Positions 1 to 5,476 of a stretch of DNA of 5,792 nt are shown piece after piece (the stretch's first letter is position 1; every line of letters starts with the position of its first letter). Below the pieces are notes generated by a model, which was given only the letters and a program-made list of their open reading frames with translations, searched no databases and was not told where the DNA came from. The DNA is from Lachnospiraceae bacterium (lineage in GTDB: Bacteria > Bacillota_A > Clostridia > Lachnospirales > Lachnospiraceae), in the NCBI GenBank assembly GCA_016281675.1, contig JAEEJD010000090.1, forward strand, positions 1 through 5,792. Direction: 5' to 3'. The position numbers and the translations under genes are program-made.

Positions 1-28
1 CGTTTACTATGTTTGCTACTGTTGACAT
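1..28 (-). CDS. flgD: 5' end of the next flagellar gene, probably hook-capping protein FlgD (partial)
   Basis: Only nine codons are visible (MSTVANIVN) before the window ends, so no domain can be read. The start is convincing: the ATG at 28-26 is preceded by AAAGGAG at 42-36 with a 7-nt spacer, and it begins 15 nt after the fliK stop. In the Bacillus subtilis-type fla/che gene order, fliK is followed by flgD, which encodes the scaffold protein that caps the growing hook and is needed for hook subunit polymerisation. The flgD name therefore rests on gene order and a short, compatible N-terminus, not on a recognised domain. The close spacing implies cotranscription and perhaps translational coupling with fliK. 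Confidence 0.6.
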
Positions 29-35
29 AGGCTGT

Positions 36-42
36 CTCCTTT
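36..42 (-). promoter_or_regulatory. Ribosome binding site of the probable flgD gene
   Basis: AAAGGAG lies 7 nt upstream of the ATG at 28-26. It is the main evidence that a real gene starts inside the window's left edge. Confidence 0.75.
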
Positions 43-43
43 A

Positions 44-1681
44 CTATGCTGTGTAATCAACGCTGTTTCCCGATCTTGCCATCATGTCGGCAGAGAGCTT
101 TTCTTCCTCACTCAGCTCTTCAATGTCGTCATCACTGAGATCGTTAAGGTTGATCCTGCGTCTTGTTCCGACCCTTCCTGCTCTTCCCTGGTTATGATCT
201 TCGGAATTGCTTCCCGTTTCGGAACCTGTTCCTCTGTTGAGGTCGTAGTTTGCGACTGCCACTTCAACCGCTTCAACTTTCATTCCCTGTTCATCGAATG
301 TCTGCTGAAGAGTTATCAGCTGGCTCTCAAGCGCAGCCTTTACTGCTTCTGACTCGACAAGTATGTGGGCTGTTACCACTCCGTTTGTCGATGCGATGTT
401 CATGTTCACCGTTCCGAGTGATGCGGGGTGAAGCTGCATCTCCATCGATGTCGTATCGGGTGTGTAACTGACCCTGATCGATTCGGTTACCTGACTCATT
501 ATCGATTCGGCCTGTCCGTTCGAATAAGTCGTTACCGTTTCGACCACCTGTCCGAGGTCGTTGACTTCGGTGTTTACAACCGTTGTCTGCTGGGGTGCTG
601 CAGCTGCCGTATCTATATCGGCAAATCTCGAAACGTTGCTTTGCGTTTCGTTGTTACCCTTGGGTACTTCAGCTTCGGAGCTGTTCTCCTTAAGGCTGCT
701 CTCTTCGGGCTTTGTTGCAGCTTTGAAAGTCTCGGTCGTTCCGACTGTAGATTTTGCGAGCGGATCTTCCGTTCCGACTTCCCCTGCCTCTTCGGGTCTT
801 ACGCTTTCCTGTACGGGTCTTTCATTAGGTGTACCCTTTACCTCAACCGTAACAGCTTTTGCTTCCGTGCCCGCTGCTGCGTTTGCGTTTGTATCGGCGT
901 CTGCCTTTACAACCGTATCAATATGATTTTCTGCGGTAGCTGTATCTCCCGCCTTTGTTGTGACATCCGTGTCTGTGATCGGCATCTGTACCTGATTCCC
1001 GTCCGTGAGAACCGTCGCTTCCTGTGATTGAAGCTCAGCTGCCTCTGATTTGTTTATCAGATCTGAAAATGTTTCCTTAACCGCATCAATTATAGATTCG
1101 TCCTTGAATATCGATTCGGCGTTCTCTGTAGTCATACCGAACTGTGCGGCTATCTGTGCGACCGCGTCATCCGCTGCCTGTGCGATCTCTTTAACATTCA
1201 CGTAAAGATCCGCGTTTGTTATGAGTGAGATCGAATCGGTGACTCCCGTAAGTTCCATGCAGAGTTCTCTGATACTGACGGGGTCGAGCAGATCGACTGC
1301 GGTGATCCCGAGTGTTTCCATCGCGTTTTCGATATCTTCGTCGCTTACGTTAAGGACTTCTTTGATCTTGTCGTAGATCTTGGAAGCTTCCTTTGCGACT
1401 TCTTCGGTAAATTCTGCCTTATCGGCTTTATTTGCCATCGGATCGCGTACGGCTTTGTCCTCGGTCCTGATCTCTTTGCTCTTCGGTGTCTCAACGACTG
1501 TTCTCGTCTTTGCAACATCGTCGCCTTTTACCGCTCCGACTTTTGAAGTCGAATCTTTGGCGATGTTCATTACTTCCGAGAATCCCGAAGTATCGGAGAC
1601 CTTCTGGTCACCGGCTTTTACACCGGCTGTAACGTTCGTAAGTAAAAGATCGCTTACTGAGGTTACTGTAGTGTTTGCCAT
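44..1681 (-). CDS. fliK: Flagellar hook-length control protein FliK
   Basis: The product (545 aa) is the secreted ruler that measures hook length and, through its C-terminal domain, switches the export gate from hook to filament substrates. Residues 1-200 hold a partly helical, charged segment. Residues about 215-365 are a low-complexity T/A/E/D/K-rich linker of the kind expected of an extended ruler. Residues about 395-478 form the conserved Flg_hook (FliK C) domain, with MQLHPASLGTVNMNI at 414-428 and a helix rich in ESEAVKAALESQL afterwards. The tail has a basic RRR patch (507-509), an acidic stretch (DLSDDDIEELSEEE), then a short ending VDYTA. The start is the ATG at 1681, with AGGAGG 7 nt upstream. 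It sits between a ylxF/motE-like gene and probable flgD, and has its own candidate sigma-28 promoter upstream. The family diverges strongly outside the C-domain, so the call rests on that domain and on gene order. Confidence 0.93.
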   Translation of the reverse strand: MANTTVTSVSDLLLTNVTAGVKAGDQKVSDTSGFSEVMNIAKDSTSKVGAVKGDDVAKTRTVVETPKSKEIRTEDKAVRDPMANKADKAEFTEEVAKEASKIYDKIKEVLNVSDEDIENAMETLGITAVDLLDPVSIRELCMELTGVTDSISLITNADLYVNVKEIAQAADDAVAQIAAQFGMTTENAESIFKDESIIDAVKETFSDLINKSEAAELQSQEATVLTDGNQVQMPITDTDVTTKAGDTATAENHIDTVVKADADTNANAAAGTEAKAVTVEVKGTPNERPVQESVRPEEAGEVGTEDPLAKSTVGTTETFKAATKPEESSLKENSSEAEVPKGNNETQSNVSRFADIDTAAAAPQQTTVVNTEVNDLGQVVETVTTYSNGQAESIMSQVTESIRVSYTPDTTSMEMQLHPASLGTVNMNIASTNGVVTAHILVESEAVKAALESQLITLQQTFDEQGMKVEAVEVAVANYDLNRGTGSETGSNSEDHNQGRAGRVGTRRRINLNDLSDDDIEELSEEEKLSADMMARSGNSVDYTA

Positions 1682-1688
1682 CTTCCAT

Positions 1689-1694
1689 CCTCCT
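1689..1694 (-). promoter_or_regulatory. Ribosome binding site of fliK
   Basis: AGGAGG with a 7-nt spacer to the ATG at 1681-1679. A second ATG (1688-1686) lies just upstream but opens a different, short frame, so the downstream ATG is the start. Confidence 0.85.
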
Positions 1695-1731
1695 CTCTTC
1701 AGTTTTCAAGGTGCGTTGGCACTCATATACT

Positions 1732-1758
1732 TTATCGACCGAAGAGATGTAATACTTA
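1732..1758 (-). promoter_or_regulatory. Candidate sigma-28 (FliA/SigD) promoter upstream of fliK
   Basis: On the minus strand TAAG (1758-1755), a 15-nt spacer and GTCGATAA (1739-1732) match the flagellar sigma-28 consensus TAAA-N15-GCCGATAA with one difference in each box. Transcription would begin near 1725, giving a leader of about 45 nt that contains the fliK ribosome binding site. The position, inside a long operon and in its widest gap, fits an internal promoter that would boost fliK and the hook genes after the basal body is built. From memory, an internal sigma-D promoter has also been reported near ylxF in the Bacillus subtilis fla/che operon. No transcript data are available here. 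Confidence 0.6.
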
Positions 1759-1769
1759 ACCCCATATCG

Positions 1770-1858
1770 GGAGTGTCGCGCATTTTAATTCTGCTTCGCA
1801 GAATGGGCGCTCCACGTGTAGGAAGGAATCTTCCCGTAAACGGGCCCCTCCTTCCTAC
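1770..1858 (-). repeat. Double-hairpin intergenic element, copy A (sense to the operon)
   Basis: Read on the minus strand, the first hairpin pairs GTAGGAAGG (1858-1850) with CCTTCCTAC (1826-1818) and contains an inner CCCG-TTTA-CGGG stem (1844-1833). The second hairpin has nested arms: GTG (1815-1813) with CAC (1775-1773), a GA/GA mismatch, GCGC with GCGC, an internal loop of CC opposite TAAAAT, and ATTCTGC (1804-1798) with GCAGAAT (1794-1788) around a GAA loop. The same design recurs in the fliI-fliJ gap in the opposite orientation. There is no run of T after either stem, so it is not a normal intrinsic terminator. The first arm overlaps the ylxF stop codon. I do not recognise a named family. 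Confidence 0.8.
1818..1858 (-). other. Perfect 9-bp stem with nested palindrome across the ylxF stop codon
   Basis: GTAGGAAGG and CCTTCCTAC are exact reverse complements enclosing GGGG-CCCGTTTACGGG-AAGATT on the minus strand. The stop TAG (1857-1855) is inside the outer arm. The stem could protect the 3' end of the upstream message or slow ribosomes at the ylxF stop; neither is shown by the sequence. Confidence 0.75.
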
Positions 1859-2715
1859 TGGGGATCCATCAGTTTTGTGAGTTTTGAAGCCAGTTCCTTA
1901 TCCATGGCCTGTATGATCTTCGCCCTCGGGTTCGGCTCCATATTGCCGAGGATCTTCGCCACCAGATCCAGATTGTCGCCCATCTGGTCGAATATCGCAG
2001 CCGCCTGCTTCGGCTTCATCTCGCTGTATGCCTTGACATACTCATCCATGATCCTGTCGGTCTCAAGCTGCTGGACCACCTGTTTGTACAGGTATTCGGC
2101 GTTATCGGGATCTATCTCCTCGTAATACGACTTGTACTGATCGATATCGGGCGCTTTATCCGAGAACACGACCTCTTCATAGAATTCGGTCTTGAGCTTC
2201 TGGAACTCGATCTGGCTGTCCTCAAACGTTCGAAGCCTTACGATCTCTTCCTTCAGAGCCTTGATCTCCTCGGATTCCTCACCGTCTCCGTTCGCAAGCT
2301 CCTTCTTGAGCTCATCGATCTGCTTGTTCAGGCGTTCTATCTCGGCAAGCGCATCGGGCAGATTGTCGAAATCACCGACATATTCCTCCGTTGATGTGGG
2401 TTCAGGAAGGATCTTGTTGACAAACGGCACATCCTTTAATATCGGACGCAGCACGCCCGATCCGAATCCGCCGATATCAAGCTTTACGAGAAGCGCAAGG
2501 ATCGCGATCCATATGATCACGATAAGAATAACTATAAGAAGCACCGACGGTGAAAATCCCTCATCCTCATCATCGATGTCCGCGTAAAGAGCGCCGTTGT
2601 CGGTCGCAAGAGCGTCAAAACCCTTGCCGGCCTTCTTGGCGGCTTTCTTGTCTTCTTTTTCCTTCTTCTTTTTTTCTTTTTCGGAGAGCTCCTGGCCCTC
2701 TTCTACATCTGCCAT
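1855..2715 (-). CDS. ylxF: YlxF/MotE-type flagellar operon protein with MgtE-N-like C-terminus
   Basis: The product (286 aa) has a lysine/glutamate-rich cytoplasmic N-terminus (about 10-32), an acidic stretch (46-53), one strongly hydrophobic membrane helix (about 57-79), a coiled coil outside or beyond it (about 118-165) and a helical C-terminal region (about 205-284). That region has the repeats KAYSEMKPKQAAAIFDQM, LVAKILGNMEP and AKIIQAMD typical of the MgtE intracellular N-like fold. This architecture and the place between fliJ and fliK match YlxF of Bacillus, related to MotE proteins, which in some bacteria stabilise a periplasmic motor protein. The exact job in Clostridia is not settled; a link to the motor or the export apparatus is inferred from context. 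The ATG at 2715 has GGGAGG 8 nt upstream. The last codons and stop lie in a hairpin arm. Confidence 0.85.
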   Translation of the reverse strand: MADVEEGQELSEKEKKKKEKEDKKAAKKAGKGFDALATDNGALYADIDDEDEGFSPSVLLIVILIVIIWIAILALLVKLDIGGFGSGVLRPILKDVPFVNKILPEPTSTEEYVGDFDNLPDALAEIERLNKQIDELKKELANGDGEESEEIKALKEEIVRLRTFEDSQIEFQKLKTEFYEEVVFSDKAPDIDQYKSYYEEIDPDNAEYLYKQVVQQLETDRIMDEYVKAYSEMKPKQAAAIFDQMGDNLDLVAKILGNMEPNPRAKIIQAMDKELASKLTKLMDPQ

Positions 2716-2723
2716 TCTATAAT

Positions 2724-2729
2724 CCTCCC
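2724..2729 (-). promoter_or_regulatory. Ribosome binding site of ylxF, partly inside a palindrome
   Basis: GGGAGG lies 8 nt before the ATG at 2715-2713. Its three leading G residues are also part of the right arm of CCCG-TTTA-CGGG, so folding of that small stem would cover part of the site. Confidence 0.8.
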
Positions 2730-2738
2730 GTAAACGGG
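2727..2738 (-). repeat. CCCGTTTACGGG palindrome overlapping the ylxF ribosome binding site
   Basis: This 12-nt palindrome recurs exactly at 1833-1844. In operon sense the two sites share CCCGTTTACGGGA, one differing base (G here, A there) and GATT, that is 17 of 18 positions. It may be a protein-binding site, a small regulatory stem or a remnant of the larger element. Confidence 0.7.
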
Positions 2739-2748
2739 TACGTCCTTA

Positions 2749-3186
2749 TTACCTGCCGTGACGATAGCTGACAAGCTCGTCAATCTCTTTGCTTTCCTTC
2801 GCGGCCTCCTCGGCCTTAAACTGCTCAAACTGCTTCTCTTTGAGCTTCTCGTGGGTCTTGCGGTCCTGCATCGCTGCGGTCAGTTTCTGGCGCGCGACCT
2901 CAAGTTCCTGTCTTGCCGCCGCAAGATTCAGTTCCTGAAGCCTTACGTGATACTTAATGACCTCAAGCGCATCCTCTGCTTCCTTTATCTTAATGACATC
3001 AAGTTCGGATGCGACCAGTTCTTTAAGGTGGGCCTCAAACCCGTTTCTGCGGTCCCTGAGGGCGTTCAGTTTCTCCTCTTCCTCCCTCTCTTTGGCCGCG
3101 GCGATCGCAAATTCGTTCTTCGCCTGGGTCTCAAGCTTCTCTTTTACATTAAGGATGTTTTGCATCCTGTAGCGGAATCTTGCCAT
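2749..3186 (-). CDS. fliJ: Flagellar export protein FliJ
   Basis: The product (145 aa, the usual FliJ length) is a soluble, almost entirely helical coiled-coil protein. FliJ is known to fit into the FliI hexamer like the gamma subunit of F1-ATPase and to link it to the FlhA export gate. The N-terminus MARFRYRMQNIL and the long K/E/A-rich coiled coil (about 12-135) ending in KEIDELVSYRHGR are typical of the Firmicute family. The ATG at 3186 is chosen because family members begin this way; the frame is open further upstream to a TTG at 3267, but those 27 codons are translated repeat and resemble no FliJ. No Shine-Dalgarno sequence precedes the ATG (AACCCCTATCAACATATT), which is unusual in this window. 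It lies between fliI and ylxF. Confidence 0.92.
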   Translation of the reverse strand: MARFRYRMQNILNVKEKLETQAKNEFAIAAAKEREEEEKLNALRDRRNGFEAHLKELVASELDVIKIKEAEDALEVIKYHVRLQELNLAAARQELEVARQKLTAAMQDRKTHEKLKEKQFEQFKAEEAAKESKEIDELVSYRHGR

Positions 3187-3199
3187 AATATGTTGATAG

Positions 3200-3281
3200 G
3201 GGTTACCACCGAAGGTGGTGGGACCCTGACTACACCGCGAGCCCCCATTCAGCAAGGCTGAATTCAAATGGGCGAGCGTCC
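3200..3281 (+). repeat. Double-hairpin intergenic element, copy B (antisense to the operon)
   Basis: Read on the plus strand, the first hairpin pairs GGGT (3200-3203) and ACCACC (3205-3210) with GGTGGT (3214-3219) and ACCC (3223-3226) around a GAA loop. After TGA and CTACAC, the second hairpin pairs CGC (3236-3238) with GCG (3276-3278), then has a GA/GA mismatch, GCCC with GGGC, an internal loop of CC opposite TCAAAT, and ATTCAGC (3247-3253) with GCTGAAT (3257-3263) around AAG. The layout equals that of copy A. It fills most of the 108-nt gap between fliI and fliJ and lacks a T run, so it is not an intrinsic terminator. Confidence 0.8.
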
Positions 3282-3294
3282 TTAAGTTCTGTTG

Positions 3295-4629
3295 TTATAG
3301 ATTTACTTCACCGGAAGCATCCTCCGCGAAAATATCAGAGAGCAGCTGTATCTCTTCATCCAGCGTATAGCGGCTGTCAACGTCCTGGCACAGGAACTCA
3401 TTGACTTTGTCTATCTTCTCTATCGAATAATCGATGTTCGGATTGGCCCCGGCCTTGTACGCCCCGATATTGATAAGGTCCTCGGCTTCGGTGTACGTTG
3501 CGAGCACCGTCTTGAGGCGGTTTGCCACAGCTTTGTGCTCCTTGGTCGCTATCTGACTCATACAACGGGATATCGACTGGAGGACATCGATCGCCGGGTA
3601 GTGATTTTTGTGCGCAAGCTTACGATCAAGCATTATATGACCGTCGAGTATCGATCTTGCGGTATCCGTGATCGGTTCGTTAAAATCATCACCGTCGACC
3701 AGAACCGTATACAATCCGGTTATCGATCCCTTGTCATCACATCCGGCGCGCTCCAGAAGTTTGGGCATCTGCGCGTAAACGCTGGGTGGATAGCCGCGGG
3801 TTACGGGGGGTTCACCGCTGGCAAGCCCGATCTCGCGCTGTGCCATTGAAAATCGCGTCAGTGAGTCCATCATCAGAAGAACATCCCTGCCCTGATCGCG
3901 GAAATACTCGGCGATTGCGGTCGCCGTCTGTGCGGCCTTACGTCTGACGAGAGCCGGCTTGTCGCTCGTTGCGACAACTACTACGGATCTGGCCATACCC
4001 TCTTCACCGAGGTCGCGTTCTATGAATTCCCTGACCTCCCTGCCACGCTCTCCTATAAGGGCTATGACATTGATGTCCGCCTGCGTGTTGCGGGCGAACA
4101 TTCCGAGAAGTGTACTCTTTCCTACACCTGAGCCCGCGAATATCCCGATACGCTGGCCCTTTCCTATTGTCATGATCCCGTCCACCGCCTTAACGCCGAG
4201 TGGAAGGATCTCGTTTATAATCTCTCTCTTAAGCGGGTCGGGTGCAGGCGCTTCTATCGGGTAACTCTGCGCGCAGTTAAGTTCCGAACCGTCTATCGGA
4301 TGACCCAGCCCGTCGAGTGCAAGTCCCAACAATTCCGGACCGACCTGCACGGAAAGCGGATATCCCATGTTCTCGACAATACACCCGGAGCCTATACCTT
4401 CCGTTGACTCAAAAGGCATCAGAAGGGTCTTGCCGTCCTTAAAGCCTATGACTTCGGCCTGAACGTATTTCCCGGTCTCGGCATCGACGATGATCCTGCA
4501 AAGGTCATCAAGCTTGGCCTCGGGCCCGTTACTCTCTATCGTTAGTCCGACGACATTTACGACCTTCCCGAGTCTCTTGAAATATGTCTTCTCGTATGCC
4601 TTGTTGTATTTGCCGAAATCAATTTCCAT
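3295..4629 (-). CDS. fliI: Flagellum-specific ATP synthase / export ATPase FliI
   Basis: The product (444 aa, full length) is the cytoplasmic hexameric ATPase that energises and orders export of flagellar subunits through the type III gate; it is related to the F1 beta subunit. Visible motifs are the Walker A loop GSGVGKST (166-173), the catalytic glutamate in LIGERGREV (E194), the Walker B strand with DVLLMMDSLTRF (D255), the PPSVYAQMPKLLERAG segment (281-296) and SISRCMSQ (352-359). The N-terminal beta-barrel region (about 18-95) is normal. The ATG at 4629 overlaps the fliH end by 11 nt and has only a weak purine stretch (TTGAGAG) upstream, so translation is probably coupled to fliH. All key residues are present, so the enzyme should be active. 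FliH is its negative regulator and stalk, FliJ its central shaft. Confidence 0.98.
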   Translation of the reverse strand: MEIDFGKYNKAYEKTYFKRLGKVVNVVGLTIESNGPEAKLDDLCRIIVDAETGKYVQAEVIGFKDGKTLLMPFESTEGIGSGCIVENMGYPLSVQVGPELLGLALDGLGHPIDGSELNCAQSYPIEAPAPDPLKREIINEILPLGVKAVDGIMTIGKGQRIGIFAGSGVGKSTLLGMFARNTQADINVIALIGERGREVREFIERDLGEEGMARSVVVVATSDKPALVRRKAAQTATAIAEYFRDQGRDVLLMMDSLTRFSMAQREIGLASGEPPVTRGYPPSVYAQMPKLLERAGCDDKGSITGLYTVLVDGDDFNEPITDTARSILDGHIMLDRKLAHKNHYPAIDVLQSISRCMSQIATKEHKAVANRLKTVLATYTEAEDLINIGAYKAGANPNIDYSIEKIDKVNEFLCQDVDSRYTLDEEIQLLSDIFAEDASGEVNL

Positions 4630-5476
4630 ACGACAGGACTCTCAATTCTTTCTTGAGCAGTTCTAGTTCCGTTCCGAGTGAACAATCGAATATTCCGCCG
4701 TCTGTCTCGACAAAACAGTTTCCTGCCGTCAGCGTGACGTCGTTGATCACTTCAACGGTTGCGGACGAGCCGAGTCCCTCGGCAAGATCATCCCTGTGTT
4801 CAGACACGAACTCGTGGTCATCGCCCGAAACATGGACCAGGTAGTTCTTGGTCCCCTCTATGTTTCTGATCGTATTCTGTAAAAGATGAAGCACCGTCTC
4901 TGATCGACCGGTCAAGTCAATCCCCAGTACGTGCGAATATATACCTGTAAGGGTGTCCACGAACTTGGGTTCAAGTTCTGCGACTTTCGCCTCAAATGCC
5001 CGGTCGAGAGCTACAGACTTCTCTTCGACCTCTCTCTCTTTTTCCGCCGCTTTTTCCATTCCTTCGGCGTATCCGGCTTCGCTTCCTTCGGCCATACCTT
5101 TTTCTCTGGCCTCCGCGAAGATCTCCTCGGCCTTCGCATTCGCTTCCGCTATGATCCTCTCTGCTTCGGCATTTGCGTTCTCTATTATCTGCTGTGCTTC
5201 TTCGTTGGCTTCGTCTATAAGTTTTTGAGCCGCCTCGTTCTTTGCGTTCTCGGCGGCCAGTTCGTCCTGATCGGTCAACAGCGCATCCACCTGGGCCGCA
5301 TCGAGACCCTCGGTAAATTCATCGGCAAAATCTTCCTCGGGTTCCGCCTCCATCATCTCCGACAGTTCCCTTATCCTCTCGGATACGGCAAGATTCGAAT
5401 CTATGATGCGCTTGCCTTTCTTCTCTTTCTCCTCGGCATAGTTATAGGTGTAGGATTTGATCAACGTACTAGACAA
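4619..5476 (-). CDS. fliH: Flagellar assembly protein FliH, export ATPase stator/regulator
   Basis: The product (285 aa) forms the dimeric peripheral stalk that binds FliI, restrains its ATPase activity and docks it at the C-ring. The N-terminus MSSTLIKSYTYNY is typical of clostridial FliH. Residues about 70-160 are a long alanine/glutamate-rich helix, and it contains a GxxxG ladder with glycines at 127, 131, 135 and 139, a hallmark of FliH helix packing. The C-terminal domain (about 165-285) ends with CFVETDGGIFDCSLGTELELL, the conserved F/V-ATPase E/delta-like part. The best start is the TTG at 5476: GGAGGAG lies 9 nt upstream, inside the last codons of fliG. An ATG within that spacer is closed by a stop two codons later. 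The gene overlaps fliG by 8 nt and fliI by 11 nt, which suggests translational coupling. Confidence 0.93.
   Translation of the reverse strand: MSSTLIKSYTYNYAEEKEKKGKRIIDSNLAVSERIRELSEMMEAEPEEDFADEFTEGLDAAQVDALLTDQDELAAENAKNEAAQKLIDEANEEAQQIIENANAEAERIIAEANAKAEEIFAEAREKGMAEGSEAGYAEGMEKAAEKEREVEEKSVALDRAFEAKVAELEPKFVDTLTGIYSHVLGIDLTGRSETVLHLLQNTIRNIEGTKNYLVHVSGDDHEFVSEHRDDLAEGLGSSATVEVINDVTLTAGNCFVETDGGIFDCSLGTELELLKKELRVLSYGN

Noticed and set aside
428..1027. Plus-strand open frame of about 200 codons opposite fliK
   Set aside because: Cysteine/arginine-rich shadow translation of the repetitive fliK linker, with no ribosome binding site and no recognisable motif.
1818..1858. Strong hairpin after ylxF as an intrinsic terminator
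   Set aside because: Neither strand has a T run after the stem, and fliK continues the operon downstream; the stem is part of the repeated element.
3200..3226. GC-rich hairpin before fliJ as a terminator or attenuator
   Set aside because: No T tract follows in the operon direction and no leader peptide or alternative pairing is evident.
2758..3261. Plus-strand open frame opposite fliJ and copy B
   Set aside because: Leucine/phenylalanine-rich complement of a coiled-coil gene; a typical artefact.
3184..3267. Longer fliJ starting at TTG 3267
   Set aside because: The extra 27 residues are translated repeat sequence unlike FliJ, and the TTG has no ribosome binding site.
5159..5240. Near-repeats in fliH (A-N-A-E-A type codon blocks) as a tandem DNA repeat or CRISPR-like array
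   Set aside because: They reflect the heptad-like alanine/glutamate helix of FliH; units are imperfect at the DNA level and without spacers.
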